Of a stretch of DNA of 5,286 bases, positions 1 through 5,286 are shown one piece after another. Under the pieces are notes generated by a model, which saw nothing but the letters and a program-made list of their open reading frames with translations, searched no databases and was not told the DNA's origin. A program made the position numbers and the translations under genes. Origin of the DNA: an archaeon (GTDB lineage Archaea > Thermoproteota > Nitrososphaeria > Nitrososphaerales > CADDZS01); assembly GCA_021806865.1 (NCBI GenBank), contig JAKAPU010000188.1, positions 1-5,286 on the forward strand, written 5' to 3'. The first letter of the stretch is position 1. The number at the start of each line of letters is the position of its first letter.

Positions 1-1366
1 AACAGTAATAGCCACCAACAGTGCCGCTCGGCTCGAGGATTTCGAGAGATTTGGAGTTAGAGTGAGAGATGAGAACGGAAAAATCAGGCCCGTAAAAAAG
101 GAAGAGAAAAAAGCCCCGTTTTGGATCGCAATAGAAGGCGAAGGTATGAAAATGAAACTGACCCGCGAAATGAGGAGAAGAGGAGTGAGAATAATAAACC
201 ATGCCGTTGTTTTCGATCTTGTTCGGGGTCCCGATGGCGTGTCAGGAGCAGTCGCATTTTCAACAAGAGACGACAAGATGACATTCTTCCAGGCAAAGGC
301 GGTAATCATTGCGACGGGAAAGACGATTTGGATGTACAAGAATCCAGCTGGCTTGCTTTTCAACACCATGAACCCAAATCAGACCGGCGATGGCAGAGCT
401 ATTGCATTTAGGGCCGGAATCGAGCTAGTTGGAATGGAATGGAGATTCATAAGAACAGGCCCGCTACCGCTGGAACGAGGGACGAGGGGCGCGTCGTTTT
501 TGGGTAGTAGATTCGTTAACGCCAAAGGTGAACTGCTGGAGCAAAGTATCTCTTACAACATCCCTAAGATGACGAAGGCTGTTGAAGACGGAGAAGGGCC
601 GATTTTTCTCGATTGCAGTCAAAGCAATGACAAAGACATTGAGATGACGCGTCAGAATATGTTCAGCGAAGGAGCTAGGGCGATGGTTGACTATTGGGAT
701 GCTGAGAAGATTGATCTTCGTAAAGTCCAGTTGGAATTTGGCACGTACGAACCAACTCTTGCTCAGGGGCTTTCCGGAATAGCAATCAACGAAAAGTGCG
801 AGACATCAATGCCCGGAGTCTTTGCAGCGGGAGAAGAGACCGGAGGAACCACCAGAAATGTTGCAATGGGCGCTGCGGTTCAGGGATGGATAGCGGGCGA
901 GACTGCTGCCGAGTACTCAATAACGGCGTCCTCGCCGACATACGATTCTTCGATCATGGAAGAAAGGTTCAATCTTCTGCTCACTTTACTGGGAAGGCCG
1001 CGCGGTTCCTCTTGGCAAGAAACCTTGTTGGCACTCCAAAATATTATGAGTTATCATGCGGGACCCAAGACATCAGAGTCCTCACTTGCAGTGGGCCTCA
1101 GTCTTCTTTCTGAATTAAGAAAGCAGGCATTGTCCAAGCTTTCGGCAAGTAATCAACACGAGCTCATGCACTGCGTTGAAACACTCAATTTGATAGATGT
1201 TGCAGAGGCGGCATTGGTTGCGGCAAGGGAACGAAGAGAAAGCAGGCCGAAACTTGGGCACATTCGCTCTGATTATCCTGAGCCGAATGACGCAGAGTTC
1301 AGAAAGTTCTTGTTTGTCAAGAAGGAAAAAGGATCGATGGTAGTCTACTCAAGAGGTATAGACTAG
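1..1366 (+). CDS. FAD-dependent fumarate reductase/AprA-like flavoprotein subunit, 5' end cut off by the window
   Basis: The reading frame is open from base 2 with no stop, so the GTG at 62 is almost certainly internal and the real start lies left of the window. About 454 residues are visible. The missing part, roughly 90-110 residues by comparison with usual family length, would hold the N-terminal GxGxxG FAD motif. Numbering from base 2, one sees the Rossmann strand AKAVIIATG (about 99-106), the GDGRAIAFRAG segment (about 129-139), the C-terminal FAD-binding stretch MPGVFAAGEETGG...GAAVQGWIAG (about 270-299), and the helical tail ending in ESRPKLGHIRSDYPEPND (about 413-430). This tail matches the ESRG-H-R-DYP signature of the succinate dehydrogenase/fumarate reductase/adenylylsulfate reductase flavoprotein superfamily. 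Such subunits transfer electrons between bound FAD and a small substrate. The ferredoxin gene follows after 16 bp, as expected for a two-subunit cytoplasmic oxidoreductase. The substrate cannot be told: sulfur compound, fumarate-like acid and enoate are all possible. Family confidence is high, function low. Confidence 0.9.
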   Translation, partial: TVIATNSAARLEDFERFGVRVRDENGKIRPVKKEEKKAPFWIAIEGEGMKMKLTREMRRRGVRIINHAVVFDLVRGPDGVSGAVAFSTRDDKMTFFQAKAVIIATGKTIWMYKNPAGLLFNTMNPNQTGDGRAIAFRAGIELVGMEWRFIRTGPLPLERGTRGASFLGSRFVNAKGELLEQSISYNIPKMTKAVEDGEGPIFLDCSQSNDKDIEMTRQNMFSEGARAMVDYWDAEKIDLRKVQLEFGTYEPTLAQGLSGIAINEKCETSMPGVFAAGEETGGTTRNVAMGAAVQGWIAGETAAEYSITASSPTYDSSIMEERFNLLLTLLGRPRGSSWQETLLALQNIMSYHAGPKTSESSLAVGLSLLSELRKQALSKLSASNQHELMHCVETLNLIDVAEAALVAARERRESRPKLGHIRSDYPEPNDAEFRKFLFVKKEKGSMVVYSRGID

Positions 1367-1367
1367 C

Positions 1368-1373
1368 AGAGGT
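1368..1373 (+). promoter_or_regulatory. Shine-Dalgarno site that decides the TTG start of the ferredoxin
   Basis: AGAGGT lies 9 nt before the TTG at 1383 and is complementary to the archaeal 16S rRNA 3' end. The ATG at 1376 between them is in another frame and soon meets a stop. In the ferredoxin frame a TGA at 1377-1379 rules out any start further upstream. The TTG is therefore the only usable start. Confidence 0.6.
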
Positions 1374-1382
1374 TGATGATTT

Positions 1383-1604
1383 TTGCCTCCAACAATAGAC
1401 AAAGAAAAATGTGTTCCTTGTGGAAGATGCGTTGAAATTTGTCCAACAGATGTGTATTTTGGGAGTTTTGATAAGCGAAAGATACCACAAATCAAGTATC
1501 CGGACGAATGTTTTCACTGTGATTTGTGTGTTCAAGAATGCCCCCGCATCGCGATAACTCTCGAGATCCCTATACCGCTTCGTCTTTGGGCAAGGGCTCC
1601 CTGA
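1383..1604 (+). CDS. 2x[4Fe-4S] ferredoxin, AprB-like electron-transfer subunit
   Basis: This 73-residue protein has two canonical CxxCxxCxxxCP motifs, with Cys at 10, 13, 16, 20 and at 43, 46, 49, 53. It should therefore bind two [4Fe-4S] clusters, like bacterial-type ferredoxins. The start is TTG, preceded by AGAGGT. The opening MPPTIDKEKC is typical of these ferredoxins, which supports that start. The gene begins 16 bp after the flavoprotein stop, so the two are very likely co-transcribed and form one complex in which the ferredoxin passes electrons to or from FAD. It is about half the length of dissimilatory AprB (roughly 150 residues) and lacks that protein's long C-terminal tail. This argues for the shorter AprB-like subunit found beside flavoproteins of uncertain function rather than a true APS reductase. 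The final residues, IPIPLRLWARAP, end within a 10-bp sequence that recurs at 2139-2148. The C-terminus appears complete, although it abuts a mobile-element scar. Confidence 0.92.
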   Translation: MPPTIDKEKCVPCGRCVEICPTDVYFGSFDKRKIPQIKYPDECFHCDLCVQECPRIAITLEIPIPLRLWARAP

Positions 1605-1605
1605 G
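1596..1605 (+). repeat. Left copy of a 10-bp direct repeat, GCTCCCTGAG
   Basis: A perfect match to 2139-2148. The two copies bracket the truncated IS481-like transposase. This copy spans the ferredoxin stop codon (TGA, 1602-1604). It may be a target-site duplication or the microhomology left by a deletion. No matching terminal inverted repeats are visible just inside the two copies, so the origin is unproven. Confidence 0.45.
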
Positions 1606-1630
1606 TATCTAACTGTAGAGTGCCAGAGAT

Positions 1631-1650
1631 AATGTCACTAAACGACACTA
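1631..1650. repeat. Short imperfect palindrome at the 3' end of the transposase fragment, possible IS terminus
   Basis: TGTC-ACTAAAC-GACA lies at 1633-1647 and overlaps the stop codon of the minus-strand transposase. IS481/IS3 elements usually end just past the transposase stop in terminal repeats that begin with TG. This palindrome, or the TGTAGAGTG at 1614, may mark that terminus. The opposite terminus was not found, in keeping with truncation. Its role as an IS end is inferred. Confidence 0.3.
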
Positions 1651-2093
1651 TTTTTCGGCCTCTTCTTGTTCCGGTATCTTTCGTCGTTGTAGATTTGAGC
1701 TGGAGTCTTCCACCCAAGTGACTGATTCTTCCTCCAGTAGTTGTGCTGCCTGTCAAACTTCTTCAGCTCCATTTTGAAGTGATCCAGAGATTTGAACTTC
1801 ACTCGAGTTATGAGCCCCTGCCATAGTACCTTGTGGTATCTCTCGATCTTGCCTCTTCCTCTCGGATGGTACGGTTTACCGAAGATCAGCTTGATTCCAT
1901 GGTTCCTGACCTCTTCCTTGAACTCTTTAGCGATGAACTGCTTTGCGTTGTCAAGGTAGATCTCTCTTGGAATCTGTTTATTTCGGAGAGCACGTTTCAG
2001 AGCATCAATAGCTTCTTTGGCGCTCTTGTGAAGATAAACACCGGATGACACTCTGAAACGCGATCTGTCATCTGTGAATCCTGTGACATACAC
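1638..2093 (-). pseudogene. C-terminal half of an IS481/IS3-type DDE transposase (rve integrase core), 5'-truncated
   Basis: The 151 readable residues match the second half of an rve-type integrase core. They show a YVTGFTDDRSRF strand pair at 2-13, YLDNAKQF with the second catalytic Asp (D48), and HPRGRGKIERYHKVLW with the catalytic Glu (E84). D48 and E84 are separated by exactly 35 residues, the classic DX35E spacing. The tail contains NYWRKNQSLGWKTPAQIY, typical of IS481-like proteins. Whole members are about 300 residues and carry an N-terminal helix-turn-helix plus a WxxD-type motif with the first catalytic Asp. Both are absent here: a TAG lies immediately upstream of the apparent GTG start at 2093, and no convincing continuation appears in other frames up to 2160. 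The fragment is therefore very unlikely to be active. The 3' end is intact and followed by a short palindrome. The YLDN-A-KQF context is slightly unusual, since Gly is common after Asn. Confidence 0.85.
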
Positions 2094-2138
2094 CTACATC
2101 AAACAACGGGTCTGAAAATCAAGCTATTATTATTGACC

Positions 2139-2148
2139 GCTCCCTGAG
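2139..2148 (+). repeat. Right copy of the 10-bp direct repeat, GCTCCCTGAG
   Basis: Identical to 1596-1605. It sits in the 78-bp stretch (2094-2171) between the two transposase remnants, which shows no other recognisable content. Together the two copies delimit a 533-bp block (1606-2138) holding the IS481-like fragment. Confidence 0.45.
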
Positions 2149-2172
2149 CCCTCTTCCTAGCTGTTGGGGTCA

Positions 2173-2637
2173 TGGATCCGGGTACCGTGCTATCTACAAG
2201 TGCATTATGCACGATTACCCTACCTTTCGCTGAACAACACCTGCGCCGAGACTGCCTTGGAAGACCTGAGAATCAACACCACATAGAGGCGCCTTCAGGC
2301 ACGGAGTTTCTGTATCGAGTGAAGAAGCTGTTCGGCATCCAAAGAGTACGCGTCCAGATGGAAATCTGGGGTAAGTTAACTGCAGTCAATGACGATCTTG
2401 TTAGAATAGCATTGAACTCAGGTCTGTTCAAGAAGAAGCCAGTAATTTGCGCAGTCGATTACACGAAGATCCCTTACCATGAAATCTTCAACTCCAAAAT
2501 CATATGTTGTATGGTCAAAATTTGTAGCAACATCTTTTGCCACAAGTACACTTGATTTCAAGTGTTGTTGGAGAAAGAAAAACACGGGCATTCTTTCTCG
2601 AAGACTTTCAAATTGTTCCATAAGTGTGCGTCATTAA
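2173..2637 (+). pseudogene. Frameshifted remnant of a second transposase (IS4-superfamily/ISH3-like DDE)
   Basis: No single frame makes a full protein, but the recognisable parts run in order across two frames. Frame A (bases 2173-2283) reads LSLNNTCAETALEDLRIN and stops at TAG 2284. Frame B (about 2274-2490) reads IEAPSGTEFLYRVKKLFGIQ through KKPVICAVDYTKIPYHEI and stops at 2555. Frame A is then needed again (about 2480 onward) for KSYVVWSKFVATSFATSTL. The CAETALEDLRI and APSG-x-EFLYRVKKL blocks followed by AVDYTKIPYH resemble the N-terminal region and first-Asp motif of archaeal IS4-superfamily transposases. I assign the family from memory of such motifs, so the exact group is uncertain. 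The later catalytic Asp and Glu are missing, so only the N-terminal part survives. The remnant converges on the UbiD gene and its last frame runs 1 to 4 bp past that gene's stop. A 127-residue protein from ATG 2172 could be called here, but it would only be the middle of this broken gene. Confidence 0.6.
2572..2583 (-). terminator. Possible U-tract terminator for the UbiD gene
   Basis: On the minus strand, about 50 nt past the UbiD stop, the sequence reads TGTTTTTCTTTCT. Archaeal transcription often ends at such T-rich tracts without a hairpin. This is a weak, compositional call inside the transposase remnant. Confidence 0.3.
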
Positions 2638-4127
2638 TTGCGACCAGCTACACTTTGGTAATTTGCTCGATTGTTGCCATCCCTGCGCATAATGCTGTCG
2701 AACTTATCCATAACCCTCCTTCTGATTTCCTCTGGGAACTCGTTGAAATCTGAGACTATTGGAACTTCCTCTTTGTTGAACCACGCCGGGAACCTGCAAT
2801 CAATGATTATCTTGCACAGCTCGCGTCTTTGTTTTATCATCTCTGGGTTTCTCCCTTGTGGAATGAGCCCAGCAAAATCGTAAAAGTTCGGTATTATTGT
2901 TATGTCCCTGTCCGGCTTGCACCTTGTGCACATAGCCCAGATGACTTCATTTAGGTTTGTAATGTCAACATCCTTGTTGACTATGATAACCCAGTCAGCG
3001 CCTGCTCCTACCTTCGTACCCCAAAGTGCAGATGCAACATGCTTGTCGTGCCCGGGATAAGGGTTCCCGTCTGTTGCAATGACGACCAGATGGTTTGACG
3101 GAGACCATGGATGGTAAGCTACATCCACCACTGCTGGCATGCCCAGATCATCAATTAGTGCCTTCCGGCTCAGTGCGCTGTTTCCAACTGACATTATGAT
3201 GTGGTCTTCCACCAAAGGTTTGCCTTCCAGTGTTCCAGTGTTAATTGGATTGTTACGGTATGTAACACAGTGAATGTCGAACACCGGCCTTTCCTGTATT
3301 CCACCTGCGTAGTAACCGACGTACTCTCCAAAAGGTCCTTCCTGTTTGAGTTTGCTTGGATCGACGTATCCTTCAAGGACAATCTCAGAGTTTGCAGGGA
3401 CATCCAAGTCTAGCGTTTCGCACTTTACAATTTTGAGAGGCGCCTGGCGCAGTGCGCCGGCCATTTCAAATTCATTTACATCAAACGGGAACCTTCCGCA
3501 AGCAGCAAGAACCACTACAGGGTCAACACCGATTGCTACGGCTGTTGGCATCGGTCTGTTCAGGTTCTTGTACTTCCTGAAATGGTAGCCTATGTGCTGT
3601 GCAGGCACAATGAATATTCCCGTACTTTTTGAATCGTGTATCATCATTCGGTAGACGCCCATGTTGACCCAGTCATTTTCAGGATCTTTTGTTATTACGC
3701 AACCAAATGTTCCAATGAACCTTTCTCCATCTTTTGGATTCCACTTGGGGGTTGGAAATTTTAGGATGTCGACACTGTCTCCTTCCATTTTGTTTTCCTT
3801 ACAAGATCCAGAAGAAACTATCTCTGGAGGAATTGGTTTCTTTATTCTCTCGTAATATTCGTGAATGATTTCCCTGACTGAGGTATCAGGCGGGAGATTG
3901 AGGGCGAGCGCATATCTGTGATAGGTCGAAACCATGCCAGAGAAGAAACTATACTCGGATGAGTACCCCTTTATCCTCTCGAAAAGCAGGGCAGGTCCTT
4001 GAAGATCAAAGGTACGCCTCGTTATTGCTCCTATTTCTAGATCCCAGTCTACCTCGTCCTTGATTGTTGCAAGCTCTCCGTGTTCTTCACAGGCTCTGAT
4101 AAATTGCCTAAGATCTTGATAGGGCAT
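2634..4127 (-). CDS. UbiD-family prenylated-FMN-dependent (de)carboxylase
   Basis: A complete 497-residue protein, the usual UbiD length (about 480-500). Family members use prenylated FMN, made by a UbiX-type prenyltransferase that is not in this window, to decarboxylate or reversibly carboxylate aromatic and alpha,beta-unsaturated acids in the cytoplasm. Key sites are visible. NMGVYR at 155-160 supplies the metal/cofactor Asn155 and catalytic Arg160. His178 (AQHIGYH) and Glu221 (EFEMAGALR) fit the metal ligands. EGPFGEYVGYY at 263-273 supplies Glu263 and Glu268, matching Glu277 and Glu282 of Aspergillus Fdc1. The C-terminal domain has the usual VNKDVDITNLNEVIWAMCTR block (384-402). ATG 4127 is the only start, because an in-frame TAG lies three codons upstream (4137-4139). 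No Shine-Dalgarno site is seen, which suggests a leaderless or short-leader mRNA. It is transcribed divergently from the substrate-binding protein, and its 3' end meets the transposase remnant. Catalytic competence looks intact; the substrate is unknown, and a role in ubiquinone synthesis is unlikely in an archaeon. Confidence 0.95.
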   Translation of the reverse strand: MPYQDLRQFIRACEEHGELATIKDEVDWDLEIGAITRRTFDLQGPALLFERIKGYSSEYSFFSGMVSTYHRYALALNLPPDTSVREIIHEYYERIKKPIPPEIVSSGSCKENKMEGDSVDILKFPTPKWNPKDGERFIGTFGCVITKDPENDWVNMGVYRMMIHDSKSTGIFIVPAQHIGYHFRKYKNLNRPMPTAVAIGVDPVVVLAACGRFPFDVNEFEMAGALRQAPLKIVKCETLDLDVPANSEIVLEGYVDPSKLKQEGPFGEYVGYYAGGIQERPVFDIHCVTYRNNPINTGTLEGKPLVEDHIIMSVGNSALSRKALIDDLGMPAVVDVAYHPWSPSNHLVVIATDGNPYPGHDKHVASALWGTKVGAGADWVIIVNKDVDITNLNEVIWAMCTRCKPDRDITIIPNFYDFAGLIPQGRNPEMIKQRRELCKIIIDCRFPAWFNKEEVPIVSDFNEFPEEIRRRVMDKFDSIMRRDGNNRANYQSVAGRN

Positions 4128-4158
4128 ATGTGCTTGCTAGTAGACAAGTCCACTCTGG

Positions 4159-4166
4159 ATTAATGT
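4159..4166 (-). promoter_or_regulatory. Possible TATA box of the UbiD gene
   Basis: On the minus strand this reads ACATTAAT, centred about 35 nt before the UbiD ATG. An archaeal TSS is expected about 26 nt below the box centre, which would leave a leader of roughly 9 nt. That fits the absence of a Shine-Dalgarno site. The match to the TATA consensus is poor. Confidence 0.3.
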
Positions 4167-4307
4167 TTTGTGAGACCAGTTAGAAACATCGCTGACTCGA
4201 CGTTCAAAATTATCCCGTGGTTAGATCTCCATACTTTATCGAGATGCCTATAACAAGATCGTACTCTCTGTATCAAAAGCAGACAGACAACCTCTCCGCT
4301 CGACGAG

Positions 4308-4316
4308 TTTAAATAA
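4308..4316 (+). promoter_or_regulatory. Archaeal TATA box of the substrate-binding protein gene
   Basis: TTTAAATAA is centred about 32 nt before ATG 4344. With TSS usage about 26 nt downstream, the mRNA would begin near 4338 with a leader of only about 6 nt. There is no Shine-Dalgarno site before the ATG, which agrees with leaderless-type translation. The box is one of the main reasons to call the window archaeal. Confidence 0.55.
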
Positions 4317-4343
4317 TGCACCGCGACGAAATTTCAGTTAGTA

Positions 4344-5286
4344 ATGAATAACAACCACTATCGCAGTAACGATCGTTCTGCCATATCCACCATGGTTGTC
4401 GCAATAATTATTGTTGTTATAATTGTGGTTGCTGCTGCGTCAGCAAGTATTCTCTTGCTCACTCAGAGTACGACGCAGACAACAACTCATTCATCACCAA
4501 CGAGTTCCGTTGTTAATCAGACAACGAATATTGTTGTTGGAATCCTCCCAACGGCAGATGCCGTGCCATTCCTAGTTGCAATCCAGAATGGCTATTTTGC
4601 GCAGCAAGGAATAAACATCACAGTAAAATACATGGCCGGAGGCGCAGTCATAGCCCCCGCTGTTGCTCAAGGTTCAGTACAGATTGGAGAATCTAGTACT
4701 GTTGGATTAATGGCTTCTGACGAGCAAGGTTTCAACTTCAAATTCATTGCGCCAATGAGCGTCACCTCATATCCAAACGGCACTCAGACCACAACATACG
4801 TTCCCGGCGTTTCGACCCACATACTGGGCGTTTTATCCTCTTCAAACATCTCCTCGTGGAAGGATCTTGTCGGCAAGACCGTGGCAGTGAACACTCTCGG
4901 AGCGATAACACAGGTTGCGCTGGAGCAGGCGCTGAAAGACAACGGCGTCAATCCATCACTGGTGCATATTGTTGCGGTTTCTCCGCCCGACTGGCTGTCT
5001 GCGCTCGAACAAAAACGTGTAGACGCGGTGGACTTTTTCGAGCCATTTGCCACCCAACTAGTTATTGCTAACGAGACTTCTCCAACAGTTGGAGCATTCA
5101 GAATAATTGGTGACGAGATGAACATTGGGACGATGATGCAATCAGGCTTCTTTTCCACAACAACGTGGATAAACGCGCACCCCGCCATCGTAAAAGGATT
5201 CGTCACTGCACTAGACATGGGAGTGAACGCAGTTGCCGCAAACAATACTCTAGCTCGTCAGGTTCTCGTTACATTTCTCCATTTCA
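4344..5286 (+). CDS. Membrane-anchored ABC-transporter substrate-binding protein, NMT1/SsuA-TauA-like, 3' end cut off by the window
   Basis: The frame is open from ATG 4344 to the window edge: 314 residues are visible and a modest C-terminal piece is probably missing. Residues 1-16 are hydrophilic with Arg7 and Arg11. Residues 17-39 form one strongly hydrophobic segment (MVVAIIIVVIIVV...), and no lipobox Cys follows, so it is an uncleaved anchor or a Sec signal. A Thr/Ser-rich stalk follows (about 40-62), typical of archaeal surface binding proteins, and several N-x-S/T sequons (such as N58, N91) suggest glycosylation. The globular part starts with IVVGILPTADAVPFLVAIQNGYF (63-85), the usual opening of NMT1/SsuA-like proteins, where the ligand is often a sulfonate, nitrate or pyrimidine precursor. 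Later come WKDLVGKTVAVNTLGAITQ and a DWLSALEQKRVDAVDFFEPF hinge region. It acts outside the cell, passing ligand to a permease and ATPase that should lie downstream. Met17 is an alternative start, but it would remove the charged N-terminus. The ligand is unknown. Confidence 0.9.
   Translation, partial: MNNNHYRSNDRSAISTMVVAIIIVVIIVVAAASASILLLTQSTTQTTTHSSPTSSVVNQTTNIVVGILPTADAVPFLVAIQNGYFAQQGINITVKYMAGGAVIAPAVAQGSVQIGESSTVGLMASDEQGFNFKFIAPMSVTSYPNGTQTTTYVPGVSTHILGVLSSSNISSWKDLVGKTVAVNTLGAITQVALEQALKDNGVNPSLVHIVAVSPPDWLSALEQKRVDAVDFFEPFATQLVIANETSPTVGAFRIIGDEMNIGTMMQSGFFSTTTWINAHPAIVKGFVTALDMGVNAVAANNTLARQVLVTFLHF

Larger units (their letters stand above)
4128..4343. other. Divergent intergenic region between the UbiD and substrate-binding protein genes
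   Basis: This 216-bp region carries the promoters of both neighbours. It holds a good TATA-like box for the plus-strand gene (4308-4316) and a weak one for the minus-strand gene (4159-4166). A small inverted repeat, ATCTC (4225-4229) and GAGAT (4241-4245), lies near the middle and might bind a regulator, but five-bp arms are common by chance. I see no tRNA, small ORF with good support, or riboswitch. Confidence 0.6.

Noticed and set aside
62..64. GTG at 62 as the start of the flavoprotein
   Set aside because: The frame is open to the left edge with family-like residues (ARLEDFERFG), and the protein would lack its N-terminal FAD-binding part if it started here.
796..1113. A 105-codon plus-strand frame inside the flavoprotein gene
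   Set aside because: The flavoprotein frame has clear FAD-binding motifs across this stretch; the alternative is Arg/Cys-rich and has no motif.
2172..2555. A 127-residue plus-strand protein from ATG 2172
   Set aside because: Only its central part looks protein-like. The beginning and end are better explained by another frame, so I treat it as part of a frameshifted pseudogene and not a gene.
2418..2621. A 67-codon minus-strand frame just past the UbiD stop
   Set aside because: It overlaps the second transposase remnant in antisense and shows no family motif; probably a shadow.
4190..4220. A GTTCAAAAT stretch resembling the T-loop of a tRNA
   Set aside because: The flanking bases do not pair into a T-stem, and no acceptor, D or anticodon arms can be built around it.
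4225..4245. Inverted repeat ATCTC-(11)-GAGAT as a defined operator
   Set aside because: Five-base arms are expected often by chance; it is mentioned only within the intergenic entry.
4784..5245. A 153-codon open frame on the minus strand
   Set aside because: It lies wholly antisense to the well-supported substrate-binding protein, its translation is Ser/Thr/Cys-rich with no recognisable domain, and it is explained by codon bias on the other strand.

Overview
The window looks archaeal, most likely from a heterotrophic relative of the Thermoproteota/Thaumarchaeota or a similar lineage; this is an inference. The clues are a TTTAAATAA TATA-like box about 30 bp ahead of a gene with no Shine-Dalgarno site, frequent AGA/AGG arginine codons, a surface protein with an N-terminal membrane anchor, a Ser/Thr-rich stalk and N-glycosylation sequons, and transposase remnants of archaeal type. 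Both ends of the window cut through genes.

Left part (1-1604, + strand): the 3' portion of a fumarate reductase/adenylylsulfate reductase-like FAD subunit, then, 16 bp later, a 73-residue ferredoxin with two [4Fe-4S] motifs. Spacing and family knowledge make these two subunits of one redox enzyme.

Middle (1605-2637): an insertion-sequence graveyard. On the minus strand lies the C-terminal half of an IS481/IS3-type DDE transposase that lacks its first catalytic Asp. Next to it on the plus strand is a transposase remnant of a different family, broken by at least two frameshifts. A perfect 10-bp direct repeat (GCTCCCTGAG) flanks the first fragment, and one copy contains the ferredoxin stop codon.

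Right part (2634-5286): a complete UbiD-family decarboxylase on the minus strand with its catalytic Arg and two Glu in place. A 216-bp divergent promoter region separates it from the 5' part of an NMT1/SsuA-TauA-like ABC-transporter substrate-binding protein on the plus strand.

A working picture, inferred only: the binding protein captures a small organic acid or sulfonate-like compound. UbiD (prenylated-FMN dependent) decarboxylates or carboxylates an unsaturated or aromatic acid, and the flavoprotein/ferredoxin pair does a redox step. Nothing in the window fixes the substrate. I found no RNA gene, CRISPR array, defence system or clearly new system.
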